This document shows, piece by piece, positions 22,171 to 33,147 of a DNA stretch of 64,000 bases. Position numbers and translations under genes: made by a program. The stretch is from Amblyomma americanum (taxonomy: Eukaryota > Arthropoda > Arachnida > Ixodida > Ixodidae), in the NCBI RefSeq assembly GCF_052857255.1, contig NC_135506.1:80026324-80090323 (forward strand), in the 5' to 3' direction. The stretch's first letter is position 1. Each line of letters starts with the position of its first letter. The notes beneath the pieces are model-generated. The model made no database searches, had not been told where the DNA came from, and saw only the letters and a program-made list of their open reading frames with translations.

Positions 22171-23501
22171 GCACAGTACAGTTTGCGCGTCTGACTGCAG
22201 TAACGCAATGTTTGATTGTTGCTTGAGCACCCCGGGACACGGGTAATGAGCCACTTTACGATTACCCGTGCCGTGAGCGTTGTGAAATGCATCGTCTGTG
22301 TCTTTATTACCGCATCAATAATTTACGCCCCTTAAAGGACAAAAGTTAGGGTAATGGTCGCATGGACCCCGTTAAGCTGCTTTCTCAGTTTTAAGCCTGG
22401 GATACCAACTAGATTTTTTTTTTGGCACAGCTGCTGTATGCAGCTGTTGTACACGCACCCACTGTAGAATGGCCGAGCGGAAGCACACGTGTTGTGGTCG
22501 AATTGAAGCATACATGTCGTTCTTGGTGACGTCACGAAGGAGGACCGCGATCAATCGGGTGCATGCAGTTGTATATGCTTGGCAGCAAAGCACGAGCCAG
22601 CACTCGTGCATTTCTGCAGTGGAGTAAACCAGGCGCAGCACGGATTAGATCACAACTTTATAAAGAGACTAATTGATGTGAAGAGTAATGTGCGTCAGCC
22701 GTGCTCAAGGCAAGAAAAAACTGCGTGATTTCAAACGATAAGTGCAATCCGTTTGTCTGGGTCGGCCCAGGTCTTGCCAGAAAAGTATATCTCCCGAAAA
22801 GGCGTTCAGATGGTTAAGGGCGGCTAGAAGGAAACGAAGAAAAGAAATTAGTGATGTTCATACACGGTAAGTAAAACAGTAACATATATTATAAAGAAGT
22901 GGCAAAATATTTAATACCAATCCCTGTCATAGTACAGCACCGAAACGAAACTTTGCATTTTATAGCTTTCTTTTTCTGGCAAATGACATATTACGTCTCT
23001 CATTTTATTATAGACCTTTTTATGGCCATCTGAATAATGGTTAATCTTTTTGCTGATGAAGCCGTAGAAGAATCGCCATCACTTTACTGTCCTACAAGCA
23101 CAGCCCAGACTCTATTATGGCTGCGCACTTCGATTCATTTTTGAAAGTGTCTATCCAATCGCTAATACACTCGTGCAAGATTATCAAGTTCAGTCAAAGG
23201 CAACTATAACTTTGCGGAGCCCAGCTAGTGACCTGTAAAGTCGGCTGAAAAGTTGAGTCCTAGTTAGCCGTCCGTTGTTCTACATTTGCGCGTTGGTATC
23301 AAATATTTAAAGAACTAATGCAAATTTTGAAGTTGTTTAATGCGTCAGCGTTAGAATGCTCATTATTGCAAAATGTCTGCCGTTGGAATTGCCGTTGGCT
23401 TCTGAGGGCTCGGGGGAGAAGATGAAGAGAGAAAAGGAAGAAAAGGAATCAGAATGATGACCCGCGTTTTTAGGCTCGCGGAAAGAAGACGAAGAGCTGC
23501 C
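22171..23501. other. No recognised gene
   Basis: A small inverted repeat CGGGTAAT...ATTACCCG lies at about 22240-22268. The rest is AT-rich with nothing identifiable. A purine-rich patch (23405-23510) precedes the LINE insertion. Confidence 0.35.
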
Positions 23502-23514
23502 GAGGAGCCGGACA

Positions 23515-24330
23515 CAGTTCCGAGCACAGTGCGCGAGATCCGTTTGGTCTGGGTACCTGGGCATTCAGGCGTCTATTTTAACGAGGTGGCTGATTTATTG
23601 GCAAGGTCAGCTCTCAACGCACCTGTAATATATCCCGTCCCTCACCTCATTCTGTTAGCAGCTTCACGTTTCCAGCGGTTCCAACATATTTCAGCCACTT
23701 TGAGTGATCCGTTGCTGAATACCGTGGACTTTCAACACCTAAAGTACCCATGGAATATCCGGTGGTGTAAGTCAAGGCTTTGTGAAGTGTCCATGACGCT
23801 CCTGCGATGTAGAATCCCTCACTTAAACTTGTACTTATGCAGGTGCGGGTTCGCTGCGACAAACCTTTGTGTATCATGTGGGCAAGTTGAATCAATCGAT
23901 CATTTTCTCCTCTCTTGCCGGCGGTTCGCGGTTCAGAGAAAGCAATATCTGGAGGTTCCTCTTTCGAAACTAGGACTGCCTCTGTCTCTTACAGTTCTTC
24001 TATCGTTCGGTGCGAGTGCCAAGGGATTCCCGTTAAGCAGTGTATGCGGCTACCTTCACGATTACATAAGTGCAACTAATCGATTATCTTGTTAGCTATA
24101 CACAAAATTCTTTCGCATGTCCAAAAAAGGCTAGATTGATTCTATTCCGGATGACTCATACCTCTTGAATTCATTTTATTTTTCCCAATTTTTTTTTTAT
24201 CTTGATTCAGTCTTCTGACGTTTCCTTCCCCGCGCAAATGCTTCATTGGCATTCTACCCTATACCTTGGCCAATCCCCCCCACGTGGGTATGTGCCATAT
24301 TACTTGAGGAGAAGAAGAAGAAGAAGAAGA
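23515..24330 (+). mobile_element. I-like LINE, 3' fragment (copy A), inserted next to copy B
   Basis: A 5'-truncated LINE with the end of the RNase H domain (V-R-E-I-R-L-V-W-V-P-G-H-S-G-V-Y-F-N-E-V-A-D) and the C-terminal zinc-knuckle-like region (C-R-C-G-F...C-V-S-C-G-Q-V-E...H-F-L-L-S-C), ending at a stop near 24095. The 3' UTR ends CACGTGGGTATGTGCCATATT...(GAA)n. The word AGCCGGACA occurs at 23506-23514 and 24330-24338, a likely target-site duplication. By eye it differs from copy B (26619-27430) only at scattered positions, so both copies are young. Confidence 0.85.
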
Positions 24331-27300
24331 GCCGGACAATTACCTTTCTGCAAGATGCTGCTGAGAGCTCTGTAATCTCGGTGTGCACTACTGCTCCTGC
24401 CAGACAGCCGTCTCCTTGGTGGACGGAGGAGTGTGAGAAAGCTTATCGTCGTAGAAAAGCAGCCTGGAAAAGCCTTTACTAAAATCAGAGCCCAGCTAAT
24501 TGGATAAATTATAAGTTCTCTGCATGTTTCAAAAGAACTGTTAAAAAGGCAAAGGAGGATTATAATCAAAATTTAAACACGTATCTCTCAAAACCCCAGA
24601 ATAAGAAGGCTCTCTATAGATTCATGGCGCAGAATAACAGCTCTTCGGCCTCCAATCGCATAAGGTCAATGGTAATGTCTCCGCAGGAGGCTAAGCAAAA
24701 CCTTGAACGCATCGCGCAGGGGCTGGCCTTACTGTTTCCAGGTACAGAAAGCAGAACCTTTGCACACTCTCACCCCCAGCTCGGACTATCCTGAGGTCGA
24801 CGTGTCCGAGCTTCTGCAAATTGTTTCCTCGATGCACTCTGCTGCTCCGGGATCTGACGGGATTACTGTGGGCATGTTAAAGATTTTAGCGCACGACTTT
24901 CCAACTCACCTTCTAGATATTGTAAATGCTTCATTGGAAACCTCTTGGATTCCTCACAGTTGGAAAATTGCGAAAATAATTTTACTTTTAAAAAACGCAG
25001 ACAATGGATTTCAATTAGACAATATTCGGCCGATTGCTTTAACCTCAAATTTAGTAAAGCTAATAGAAAGAGTAGTACACAGTCGCCTCACAAAGCATGT
25101 TCATCATATTAACGGCCTCAGCCCCGCACAGATTGGCTTTCGTCGCGGTTGTTCCATATGGTCCGCGCATGTGGATCTCGAGAGCCGAATACGACTCTCA
25201 ATGCGCCAGAGAGAAGTTTCGGCCTTGGTGACGCTTGACGTTGCGAAGGCCTATGACAGCGTGGAGCACACAGTCCTCATTAACAATCTTGCTCAACTAC
25301 AACCACCGCATTACCTCTACGCCTGGATTTGTGAATTTCTAAAAGATAGATTTTTCTTCTGTACAGACGGATCTTTTTGTTCTAATACCTATGGTAAACC
25401 AAGAGGTGTGCCGCAAGGCTCTGTTCTTTCTCCGCTGCTTTTCAACATAATAGTTCGGGACATCCCCATTCATCCTAACGTTACAGTTTATGTATACGCA
25501 GATGATATAGCTTTTTTCGCATCAGCAAAGGATATTCATGTGCTCTACGGGTATTTGCAGGCATATCTGAATGCTCTTGAAGTCTGGTTGAACCAAATCA
25601 ATTCATCACTTAATGTCAGCAAATGTGGCGTGCTGGTATTTCCACCCGACGCTCCTATCTACATCTCGCTAGCCTACCGCTCCACTCTAATTCCGCAGGT
25701 GGAGTCGGTTAAATACCTATGTGTTACTGATGACCAAAATTTGGACTGGCGACACCATATTAAGAATATTGTAATTAAAGGGGAACGTGCACTGGGCCGT
25801 TTGACCAGAGTTGGCAATAAAAAGTTTGGCATGCGTCGTGACACGCTGTTGTTGCTCTATAAGGCTTATATGAGACCGATTCTGGAATTTGGTTGCCCCT
25901 TGTTCTCTTGTAGCGCGAACTACAAGCTGCAGCCATTAGCCTTACTGTAAAGGCGTGCCCTACGGCTATGCCTCGGGCTCCCAAAATCAGCTTCCAACGC
26001 TGTCCTTTATCTGGAAGCCCGTATCCCCAACCTCTATTCCCGCTTCCAACTTCTAACCGTGCGTACTTTCCTCAAGTCTTTTGGCCCGGCCCCAGGCGTT
26101 AGTATTCCAATTTTTGTACCCCAACCACACCTTTTTTGACTAATCACTGGCCACGTTATCAGCTTCTGCAAGTTAGGTTCACGCAGAATCTGTTAGCTCC
26201 GCTTCAGGTTGATCTGATCTCCTTGCAAAGAGTTGCTGACACACAGGCTGATCCCGCCTTCCATTACGACTTTATTTTCCCGTCCCATGCGAAGCATATG
26301 CCCGCACATACCCTAAATAGTCTTCTTTCTGAACAGCTACAGAATTTTCCACATCATACTGTTCTCTCCACTGATGCCTCCGGCAGCTGTGAGAAGGCGG
26401 CGATTGGCATATATTCGCCGCATTTAGATTGGAGCTACTCCGTTCGTATCCCTGATTATACTCCTATATTCTTCGCAGAGTGTTTGGCCATTGGTTTGGC
26501 TCTTCTCAAAATTCCCAGACATGTCGCACGGGTTCTTATTCTCACAGACTGCCTTTCAGTTATTGTCTCTCTCCAAAATTCGGAAAAATCTTTCTTGACT
26601 CGTTCACTTAGGTTTTTTGTTCCGAGCACAGTGCGCGAGATCCGTTTGGTCTGGGTATCTGGGCATTCAGGCGTCTATTTTAACGAGGTGGCTGATTTAT
26701 TGGCAAGGTCAGCTCTCAGTGCACCTGTAATATATCCCGTCCCTCACCTCATTCTGTTAGCAGCTTCATGTTTCCAGCGGTTCCAACATATTTCAGCCAC
26801 TTTGAGTGATCCGTTGCTGAATACCGTGGACTTTCAACACCTAAAGTACTCATGGAATATCCGGTGGTGTAAGTCAAGGCTTTGTGAAGTGTCCATGACA
26901 CTCCTGCGATATAGAATCCCTCACTTAAACTTTTACTTATGCAGGTGCGGGTTCGCTGCGACAAACCTTTGTGTATGATGTGGGCAAGTTGAATCAATCG
27001 ATCATTTTCTCCTCTCTTGCCGGCGGTTCGCGGTTCAGAGAAAGCAATATCTGGAGGTTTCTCTTTCGAGACTAGGACTGCCTCTGTCTCTTACAGTTCT
27101 TCTATCGTTCGGTGCGAGTGCCAAGGGATTCCCGTTAAGCAGTGTATGCGGCTACCTTCACGATTACATAAGTGCAACTAATCGATTATCTTGTTAGCTA
27201 TACACAAAATTCTTTCGCATGTCCAAAAAAGGCTAGATTGATTCTATTCCGGATGACTCATACCTCTTGAATTCATTTTATTTTTCCAATTTTTTTAATC

Positions 27301-27430
27301 TTGATTCAGTCTTCTGACGTTTCCTTCCCCGCGCAAATGCTTCATTGGAATTCTACTCTAAACCTTGGCCAATCCCCCCACGTGGGTATGTGCCATATTA
27401 CTTGAGGAGAAGAAGAAGAAAAAGAAGAGG
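24331..27430 (+). mobile_element. I-like LINE (copy B), endonuclease linker to 3' end, with breaks
   Basis: Reading order: linker (P-W-W-T-E-E-C-E-K-A-Y), reverse transcriptase (N-I-R-P-I-A-L-T-S at about 25020; L-D-V-A-K-A-Y-D-S-V-E-H; G-V-P-Q-G-S-V-L-S-P-L-L-F; Y-A-D-D at 25495-25506), then RNase H (T-D-A-S near 26369, A-E-C-L-A-I, L-T-D-C-L, and the G-H-S-G motif), then the zinc-knuckle-like tail. RT plus RNase H in this order fits the I superfamily. Breaks seen: TAA at 24480-24482, TAA at 25948-25950, a frameshift near 26135 and TGA at about 26976 where copy A has serine. No ORF1 and no complete endonuclease, so the copy is 5'-truncated and cannot move by itself. Confidence 0.85.
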
Positions 27431-27589
27431 GGTGGGGGAGAGTAGAGATGGGATCTAATAGATCATACGATGATGGATGGACTGGATCACGCCACCTGCT
27501 GGCAGGGTCTGAAGCCACCAGAAAGCTGCGGCGGCTCGGTTCGAGGAGAACACTCACGCTAGCGCACTCTTCCGCATGATATTTGACGA

Positions 27590-27811
27590 GTTTATGGCCC
27601 CAAACTTACTCAAGCTATGAGAGACGCAGTACTGGAGGCCTGTGGACCATTTCGACTACCCGTGGTTCATTAACGTGCACTGACATCGCACAGTACACGG
27701 ACCTCTAGCATTTCGCCTCAATCGAAATGCGACCGCCGAGCCCGGGATCGAATATGCCTCGTTTGGGTCAGCACGAGAGCATATTAACACTGAGCCACCG
27801 CGGCGGCACCT
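27590..27811 (-). mobile_element. tRNA-derived SINE, 'GGGACGTTAA' family, diverged
   Basis: On the minus strand: GCCGCCGCGGTGGCTCAGTG (head), GATCCCGGGCTCGG (B-box region), ATTTCGATTGAGGCGAAATGC, GTGCACGTTAATGAACC, and a diverged 3' end at 27590-27640 (CATAGCTTGAGTAAGTTTGGGGCC). Same family as the copy at 18.7 kb but much more diverged. Confidence 0.75.
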
Positions 27812-28330
27812 ATGCCGCATGAATCGCACTGATAGTGAGTCAGGTTTTTTTGTATGCATACCGGCAACGTAGGACTAGGGTGGCATTTATAATGTTTAGT
27901 CTTCCATATAGGAGTCAGTATTGCAGTTTAATGAAATTAACTCTACCACTCACCAACGCGGGATTCAGCGAACGCTGTTCATGCACTATCATTTCACTAT
28001 GTACTCAGGTAAAGAATTCGAGTGCGACATAGGAATGTGTATCGCTTCCTAACATACACGCCCCTCGACTGGCGCTCCTCTCCAATCCGCCGTTCAGTCC
28101 ACCCCGGTGTCTATGTTCGGGCGGCACTTTTTTTAACCGCCAGTCACACTCTCCCTCCTTCTTAAACGGCACCGACACTCCAGATGGTTCCTGTGGCAGC
28201 CGTCCTCCAGTGGCGCACCATTCACTCTCGCGCCACACCTTGCGCCATCGACGGTGGCAGTTAATTTCTCTCCGGTAACGCATTCCTACGCTTGCGCTCT
28301 ACCTTCCTCCTTCCGCTGTAACCTCCCTTC
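27812..28330. other. No recognised gene; left edge of the minisatellite
   Basis: The second half (from about 28050) already shows weak similarity to the 84-base repeats that follow (CACTCTCCCTCCTTCTT, TGGTTCCTGTGGCAGCCG), so the array may begin earlier than I mark it. Confidence 0.35.
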
Positions 28331-29475
28331 ATAAAGTTCTGGTGGTAACCACTTGTTTACAACGCGTTCTCTCGACTTCGTCATAATCTTCTCCTTCCAC
28401 TGTGACCTCACCAAAGAAAGTTTTAATGGCAACCACCCGTCCTTAACGCGTTCCACCAGCATCGTCATATCCTTATCCTTTCACTGCGACCTCCCCACAG
28501 AAGGTTCTGATGATAACCACCCATCCGTAACGCATTCCCCCACCCTCGTCAAACCCTAATCCTTTCACTGTGACTTCCCTTCAGGTGGTTCCGGTGGTAA
28601 CCACCCGTCCCTAACGCATTCCCCGCCCCTTCTCATACCTTTATCCTTCCACAGCGACCTATCTTCAGATGGTTCCCACACGTCCCTAACGCTTTTTCCC
28701 GCCCTCTTCATACTCTTCTTCCACTGTGATCTCCCTACGGGTGGTTCCAGTGGTAACTACCCTTCCCTAAAGCGTTCCCCCGCCCTCTTCATACCTTTAT
28801 CTTTAAACTGGGACCACCCTCCAGATGCTTCCAGTAGTAACCACCCGAAGGTCACATCTTTTATTACATTTCTATGGTAACCACCCTCCTCCTTTCACGG
28901 TAAACGCCATCTGAATTGCTGCGGTGGTAACCGCTCCTAGTTGCGCATTCCTTCGCTTTTGTCGTAATCTTTGCCTTCCACAGAAACCATCCTCCAGAAG
29001 GTTCTGGGGTAAGTATACCCTCCGGTAAAACATTCCTCTACTCTCGTCACATGCTACGTGCATGGTAACCTCCCCTTGATTAGTTCCTGCGGTAACCACC
29101 CGCAGATTACACATTTATCCGCTCTAACTCGTCTTACATCAATAGTAACCCCCATTCAGGAGGTTCCGGAGGTAACCGCTATTAAGTGACTCATTCTGTT
29201 ACTCCTGATACCCTCTTTCTTCCTCGCTAACCACAATCCAGATGGTTGCGATGACAACCACATTCCGGTTACACATTCCGCCACTCTAGCCACACCCTCT
29301 TGTTCCTCTGTAACCACCCTCCATGTATTTCCTGTGGCAACCACTACAGTCAAGGATTTATCCGCTATTGTCCTATGCTCCTCCTTCCACAGTAACACCT
29401 TTCCGCCAGGTTCCAGTGCAAGGCAGCCGCTGGTTACGCATTCCCCGCTCTCATCATGCCCTACTCAGTCTACCG
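28331..29475 (+). repeat. Minisatellite, period about 84 bp (82 in the right half)
   Basis: The core GGTTC-x-GGTGGTAACCACCCGTC recurs with its GGTAACC at 28344, 28428, 28512, 28596, 28752, 28836, 28926, 29009, 29091, 29171, 29253, 29336 and weakly at 29418. Spacing is 84 in the left part and 80-83 in the right; 28596-28752 spans two units, one with the core deleted. Between cores lies a C/T-rich part (CTTCATACCTTTATCCTTCCACTGTGACC). Minus-strand frames of about 80 codons run through several units (a 28-residue repeat with W-L-P), but stops interrupt them. Confidence 0.85.
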
Positions 29476-29780
29476 TAACAAAAGATGATTCCCGAGGAAT
29501 TTTGAAGCCAGCTGCCAGACTCCGCGTTGAGGGCACATTTTAACTTCTTGACAGGAGGAGAGTAGGAACGATGAAACTGTTAAATCTGTTAAAACCATGT
29601 GCTAGGTGTCAGCTACCTCCCCTCAGTGTTTTAGTACTGCCAGGCACAGCATTGTATTCGTGAATAATCGGAGTAGAATGCGTTAATTTCCTCTCCCCTG
29701 TCCCTTTGCAAAGGCAAGGTAAAGGCAGAAACATCGCCCTGGAGCAGTAGGCCGCCGTTGTTCAGTAGACTCAATTCATT
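29476..29780. other. No recognised gene
   Basis: Nothing identifiable. Confidence 0.35.
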
Positions 29781-29870
29781 TTAAGGAGAGGCGAATACCT
29801 GGCTCCTTGGTTGTGTGGACACCTCAGTCATGCTTTGAGCTACGTGGCGGTAATGACAGAGATGTGCGCT
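29781..29870 (+). repeat. Interspersed repeat 'GCTTTGAGGTACGTGG', copy 1
   Basis: ATTTTAAGGAGAGGCGAATACCTGGCTCC...GGACACCTCAGTCATGCTTTGAGCTACGTGGCGGTAATGACAGAGATGTG. The same ordered words occur at 31.13-31.21 kb and 48.40-48.53 kb. The family is not one I can name. Confidence 0.5.
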
Positions 29871-30904
29871 GCATGCGTTCACAACGTGGTGGCAGAAACG
29901 CGGCATTGCAGTGGTTTCTGCTGCTGCCCTTGCGCGTTCGATAAGCTGACGTTGATGTCCTTCTTTCGACCTTTACAGTTCCGCCTTCACTCTTCCCGAG
30001 TAGGCTGTTATATCAATGATTGTTTCTTTGGGAGGCCCATACCATATGAAACAGGTATGCCTTCTCTCAACAAACTCTGTATTTTCATACTTGATCGCTA
30101 TGGGATGACTCAGTCTGTAGTCTACAGAGGTAAATCTCATGTTGACTCAGGTTTTCGGCAGGTGAGGAATAATGTCTGCCGCTCTAATTTCAGGTGTAGC
30201 ATCTCTTATTATGTTGGGAGTGGATCAAACTGGTCCAACTCCGATGCAGTACATCTGTAGGGCACAGTGGAAGAAAAGCTCGAGCTGAGTTCTGTGTCAA
30301 CTTGTCCACATCTATACGTTTCGGCCAGGTATCAATATGAACCCTTCGATGTCAGCATAGGCTTGTCTGGTTTAGAGGATCAAGGACGCAAGCGGGACAA
30401 TACTGTCCAAAACGAAATTTTGGTGTGCTGTTTTTGCGTCTGTGGGTATGTATTTTGAGGCCGGATGCGTGGCTGCGAGAGCTCCTGCCACCTCTTGAGC
30501 TGTTCAGACGTGGCTGACTGCCGTTAAGTCCATCGACCACTTGCCCTTTGCGCCCAACCACCACTACGGCTAGTGCACCTTCGGCACCGGCGGCACCGAC
30601 ATAGAAGGGCGCCTTCTTGCATGCCTTAGTGTTTCTGGATTCACTTTGCCTTTGCTTTTCTTCATGCTTGGCGTTACGTCGAGTGCATGTTTCTGGGAGG
30701 GGGAGTAGCCTTGAACTATGCCCTCCAGGTGCTTGTAATAGCTTTAGTAAGAAGGTGAGGGCTCTTAATATTGAGGTTCCTGAGGACCCTTCTGCCTGTT
30801 TGTGTGTTTGCCATTCGGACGAGCCGTGATGTGCGCGTCGATGAGTTTGTTGTGGACCACGAGGGGAGCAGTCGCTTTGCTGATATTGATGTCAGTGCAA
30901 TTAC
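29871..30904. other. No recognised gene
   Basis: A 149-codon plus frame (29811-30260) overlaps the repeat above and shows no domains. Nothing else identified. Confidence 0.35.
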
Positions 30905-31050
30905 CATACCCAGGTGATCAAAATTATTCCGCAGCCCTCCACTACGGCACTTCTTTTTCTTTCTTCTTTCAGTCCCACCGTTCTCCCTTCCCTTACGGCG
31001 CAGTTCGGATGGCCACCGATGGTTTTGAGAATTACTGCGCCATAATCTTT
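30905..31050 (+). mobile_element. Ruka-type SINE fragment
   Basis: Starts inside the body at CCCAGGTGATCAAAATTATTCCG, then CCTCCACTACGGCAC, the C/T-rich part, CCCTTACGGCGCAGTTCGG and TACTGCGCCATAATC. The tRNA-like head is missing. Confidence 0.8.
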
Positions 31051-31128
31051 CCTCAAAGGCATTTATTTGAGCTCATTGGCGACGGCGGCGTTTGCAGCGT
31101 TTTACAGCGTGTAGACTCCTTTGATTTT

Positions 31129-31208
31129 AAGGAAATGAATGGCGCATAACTGGATCCATGGGTCACTGGAGACCTGTCACGTTTTGAAGTACGTGGCCGG
31201 GGTGAACA
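31129..31208 (+). repeat. Interspersed repeat 'GCTTTGAGGTACGTGG', copy 2
   Basis: AAGGAAATGAATGGCGCATAACTGGATCCATGGGTCACTGGAGACC followed by TTTTGAAGTACGTGGCC, in the same order as at 29.8 and 48.4 kb. It touches the SINE that follows. Confidence 0.45.
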
Positions 31209-31224
31209 CCTTCAATAAAGCTGA

Positions 31225-31457
31225 AAAAATGGTTCTGAGGAAAGCAAATGGCGCAGTAGTTGTCTCACATAACTCGGTGGGCACCAGAACCGCGCCGTAA
31301 GCGAAGGGATAAAGGAGGCAGTGAAATAAAGGAAGAATGAGATGCCGAGTGGAGGTCTCCGGAATAATTTTGACCACCTGGGGATCTTTGACGTGCACTG
31401 ACATTGCATAACACACGGGCGCATTATTATTAGTTTCGCCTCCATCGAAACGCGCCC
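31225..31457 (-). mobile_element. Ruka-type SINE, minus copy of a head-to-head pair
   Basis: On the minus strand: GTTTCGATGGAGGCGAAACT, a TAATAATAATG insert, CGCCCGTGTGTTATGC, GTGCACGTCAAAGATCCCCA, the C/T-rich body, ending CTCAGAACCATTTTT. The tRNA-like head is missing; it abuts a plus-strand copy at 31458. Confidence 0.85.
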
Positions 31458-31650
31458 GCCCGTGTGCTGTGCGATCTCAGTGTACGTTAAAGATCCCCAG
31501 TTGGTCGAAATTATTCCGGAGTCCTCCACTACGGCACCTCTTTCTTCCTTTCTTCTTTCACTCTATCCATTATTCCTTTCCTTATGGCGCAGTTCAGGTG
31601 TCCAACGATATCAGACAGATAATGCGCCGCCTTTCCCCCAAAAACTAATT
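31458..31650 (+). mobile_element. Ruka-type SINE, plus copy of a head-to-head pair
   Basis: Starts CCGTGTGCTGTGCGATCTCAG, then GTACGTTAAAGATCCCCAGT, TCCTCCACTACGGCACCTC, and ends CCAAAAACTAATTA. Together with its 3' flank up to 31735 it is duplicated at 32866-33147. Confidence 0.9.
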
Positions 31651-31735
31651 AAAAAAGGTGTTTTCGTGTCATATTTTTTTGTAGTTGAAAGTCTATAGAT
31701 TTATACCAGAAAAGAAAAATACTCAGAAATGAAAG
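31458..31735 (+). repeat. Duplicated segment, copy 1 (SINE body plus unique flank)
   Basis: Matches 32866-33147. Beyond the SINE end the shared flank reads AGGTGTTTTCGTGTC...TTTTGTAGTTGAAAGTCTATAG...AGAAAAATACTCAGAAATGA. As the flank is not SINE sequence, this is a segmental duplication, not two independent insertions. Confidence 0.85.
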
Positions 31736-31757
31736 CTATTTTGGAAACGTTGGAAAC

Positions 31758-31950
31758 GTTTAGATGGAGGCGAAACGCACAGCGTTGTCAGTGCACGTTA
31801 AAGATCCCCAGGTGGTCGAAATTATTCTGGAGCCTCGGCTCCAATACGGCACCTCTTTCTTCTCTCACCCCGACCTCGTCATACGGCGCGGTTCTGGTGT
31901 CCACCGAGACGAGACAATTAGTGAGCGATTTCCTTCATTGAAAACCAATT
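31758..31950 (+). mobile_element. Ruka-type SINE, truncated
   Basis: AGATGGAGGCGAAACGCAC, GTGCACGTTAAAGATCCCCA, GGTGGTCGAAATTATTCTGG, TACGGCACCTCTTTCTTC, CGGCGCGGTTCTGGTGTCC, and end AAACCAATTTAC. Head missing; part of the C/T-rich body is deleted. Confidence 0.85.
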
Positions 31951-32755
31951 TACTTTTTTGTGCGCGTCTATCATCTTTCAGAATGTGTCTAGGTGTCTCA
32001 TCTCTGTTGTAGTCAACATAGTGCAGTGCGCGTTTTTTTTTTTGTTCCATCATTAGCTAATCACACACACAACCTGGACACATTTATTTGTGTATATTAG
32101 TTGTGTATATTTGTTTGTCTAAATAGTTTGTGTATATTACCTCTACTCCTATCCTCTCTTCCTGTGTCTTCTCACCTCTTTCATTTTATTTCTTCATTCT
32201 GCCTGCTATCCTTTATTTCCGCTGCCCCAGCTCAGGTGCTTCAGTATCGATGGCAGATGCCGGGGCATCTCCTTCCTTCCATATGCCCCTTCCATGCCTG
32301 ATGTAATTTCTGAAGATGTTGTTTTAATTTTTTTTAATGCTGGATGTTAAGAATTTTTTTGGTTTTATTGATCTAATTAATCTTATTTATAAACCGTCGT
32401 ATGGACATTTCTAACTACCTGCTGAGACAGTTTAAACATTTAGAAAATGACTTAAGATGTCTTGTCGTCTGATTGTACGAAAGTTCTAGACATCTTGATA
32501 CATGTTGTAGCTATCTTCTGGCCAAGCCAGCGCTCACACAAAATCTGTCGTATCAACTGGCCATGATATCTTAGTTTACGTAGTGCTTAATAAAGGCCTC
32601 CACATTCATCATGCAAGCACCGCAAAAATAAAATATAAATGCTGCACTTGCCTTATGCTTCCAGCAAAGCTTCGCTCATGCAATTATATACCCTACTACA
32701 ATAGTCTCTGCAATGTCCATGCGGAGAACTGCTAACCTAAAAATATAACTGAAGA
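31951..32755. other. AT-rich, no recognised gene
   Basis: No coding region recognised. A short stretch CCTTCCATATGCCCC...CATGCCTGATGTAATTTCTGAAGA...GCTGGATGTTAAGAA (about 32270-32350) resembles the RT-linker region of the CR1/L2-like LINE at 35.47-35.55 kb, so it may be a tiny relic of that family. Confidence 0.35.
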
Positions 32756-32756
32756 A

Positions 32757-33060
32757 ACGGTTGGGTTCGAACACGGGGACTCCGGACTACTGATCCGGAG
32801 TTCCCAAATTCGAACACGACCGCGGCGGCTGCGTTTTTATGGATGAAAAACGCTAAGGCGCCAGTGTGCTGTGCGATCTCAGTGCACGTTAAAGATCCTG
32901 AGTTGGTCAAAATTATTCCGGAGTCGCCTACTACGGCACCTCTTTCTTCCTTTCTTCTTTCACTCCCTCCGTTATCCCTTCCCTTACAGCGCGGTTCAGG
33001 TGTCCAACGATATATGAGACAGGTAATGCGCCATTTCCTTTCCCCAAAAAACGAATTAAA
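32757..33060 (+). mobile_element. Ruka-type SINE with inverted head
   Basis: From about 32788 it is a plus-strand Ruka copy (CTACTGATCCGGAGTTCCC, GACCGCGGCGGCTGCG, GTGCACGTTAAAGATC, GCGCGGTTCAGGTGTCCAAC, CCAAAAAACGAATTA). Before it, 32757-32787 reads as the opposite strand of the same head (GGTTGGGTTCGAACAC...GACTCCGGA). The result is a hairpin-forming palindrome around 32779-32808. Confidence 0.85.
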
Positions 33061-33147
33061 GAAGGTGTTTTCGTGTCTTAATTATTTTGTAGTTGAAAGT
33101 CTATAGGTTCCTACCATAAAAGAAAAATACTCAGAAATGAAAGCTTT
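32866..33147 (+). repeat. Duplicated segment, copy 2 (SINE body plus unique flank)
   Basis: Partner of 31458-31735, 1.4 kb away in direct orientation, with the same roughly 90-base non-SINE flank (33058-33147). Confidence 0.85.

Noticed and set aside
21655..22194. 179-codon plus frame
   Set aside because: GC-rich DNA is open on both strands here; the end overlaps a LINE-like 3' end on the opposite strand; no motifs.
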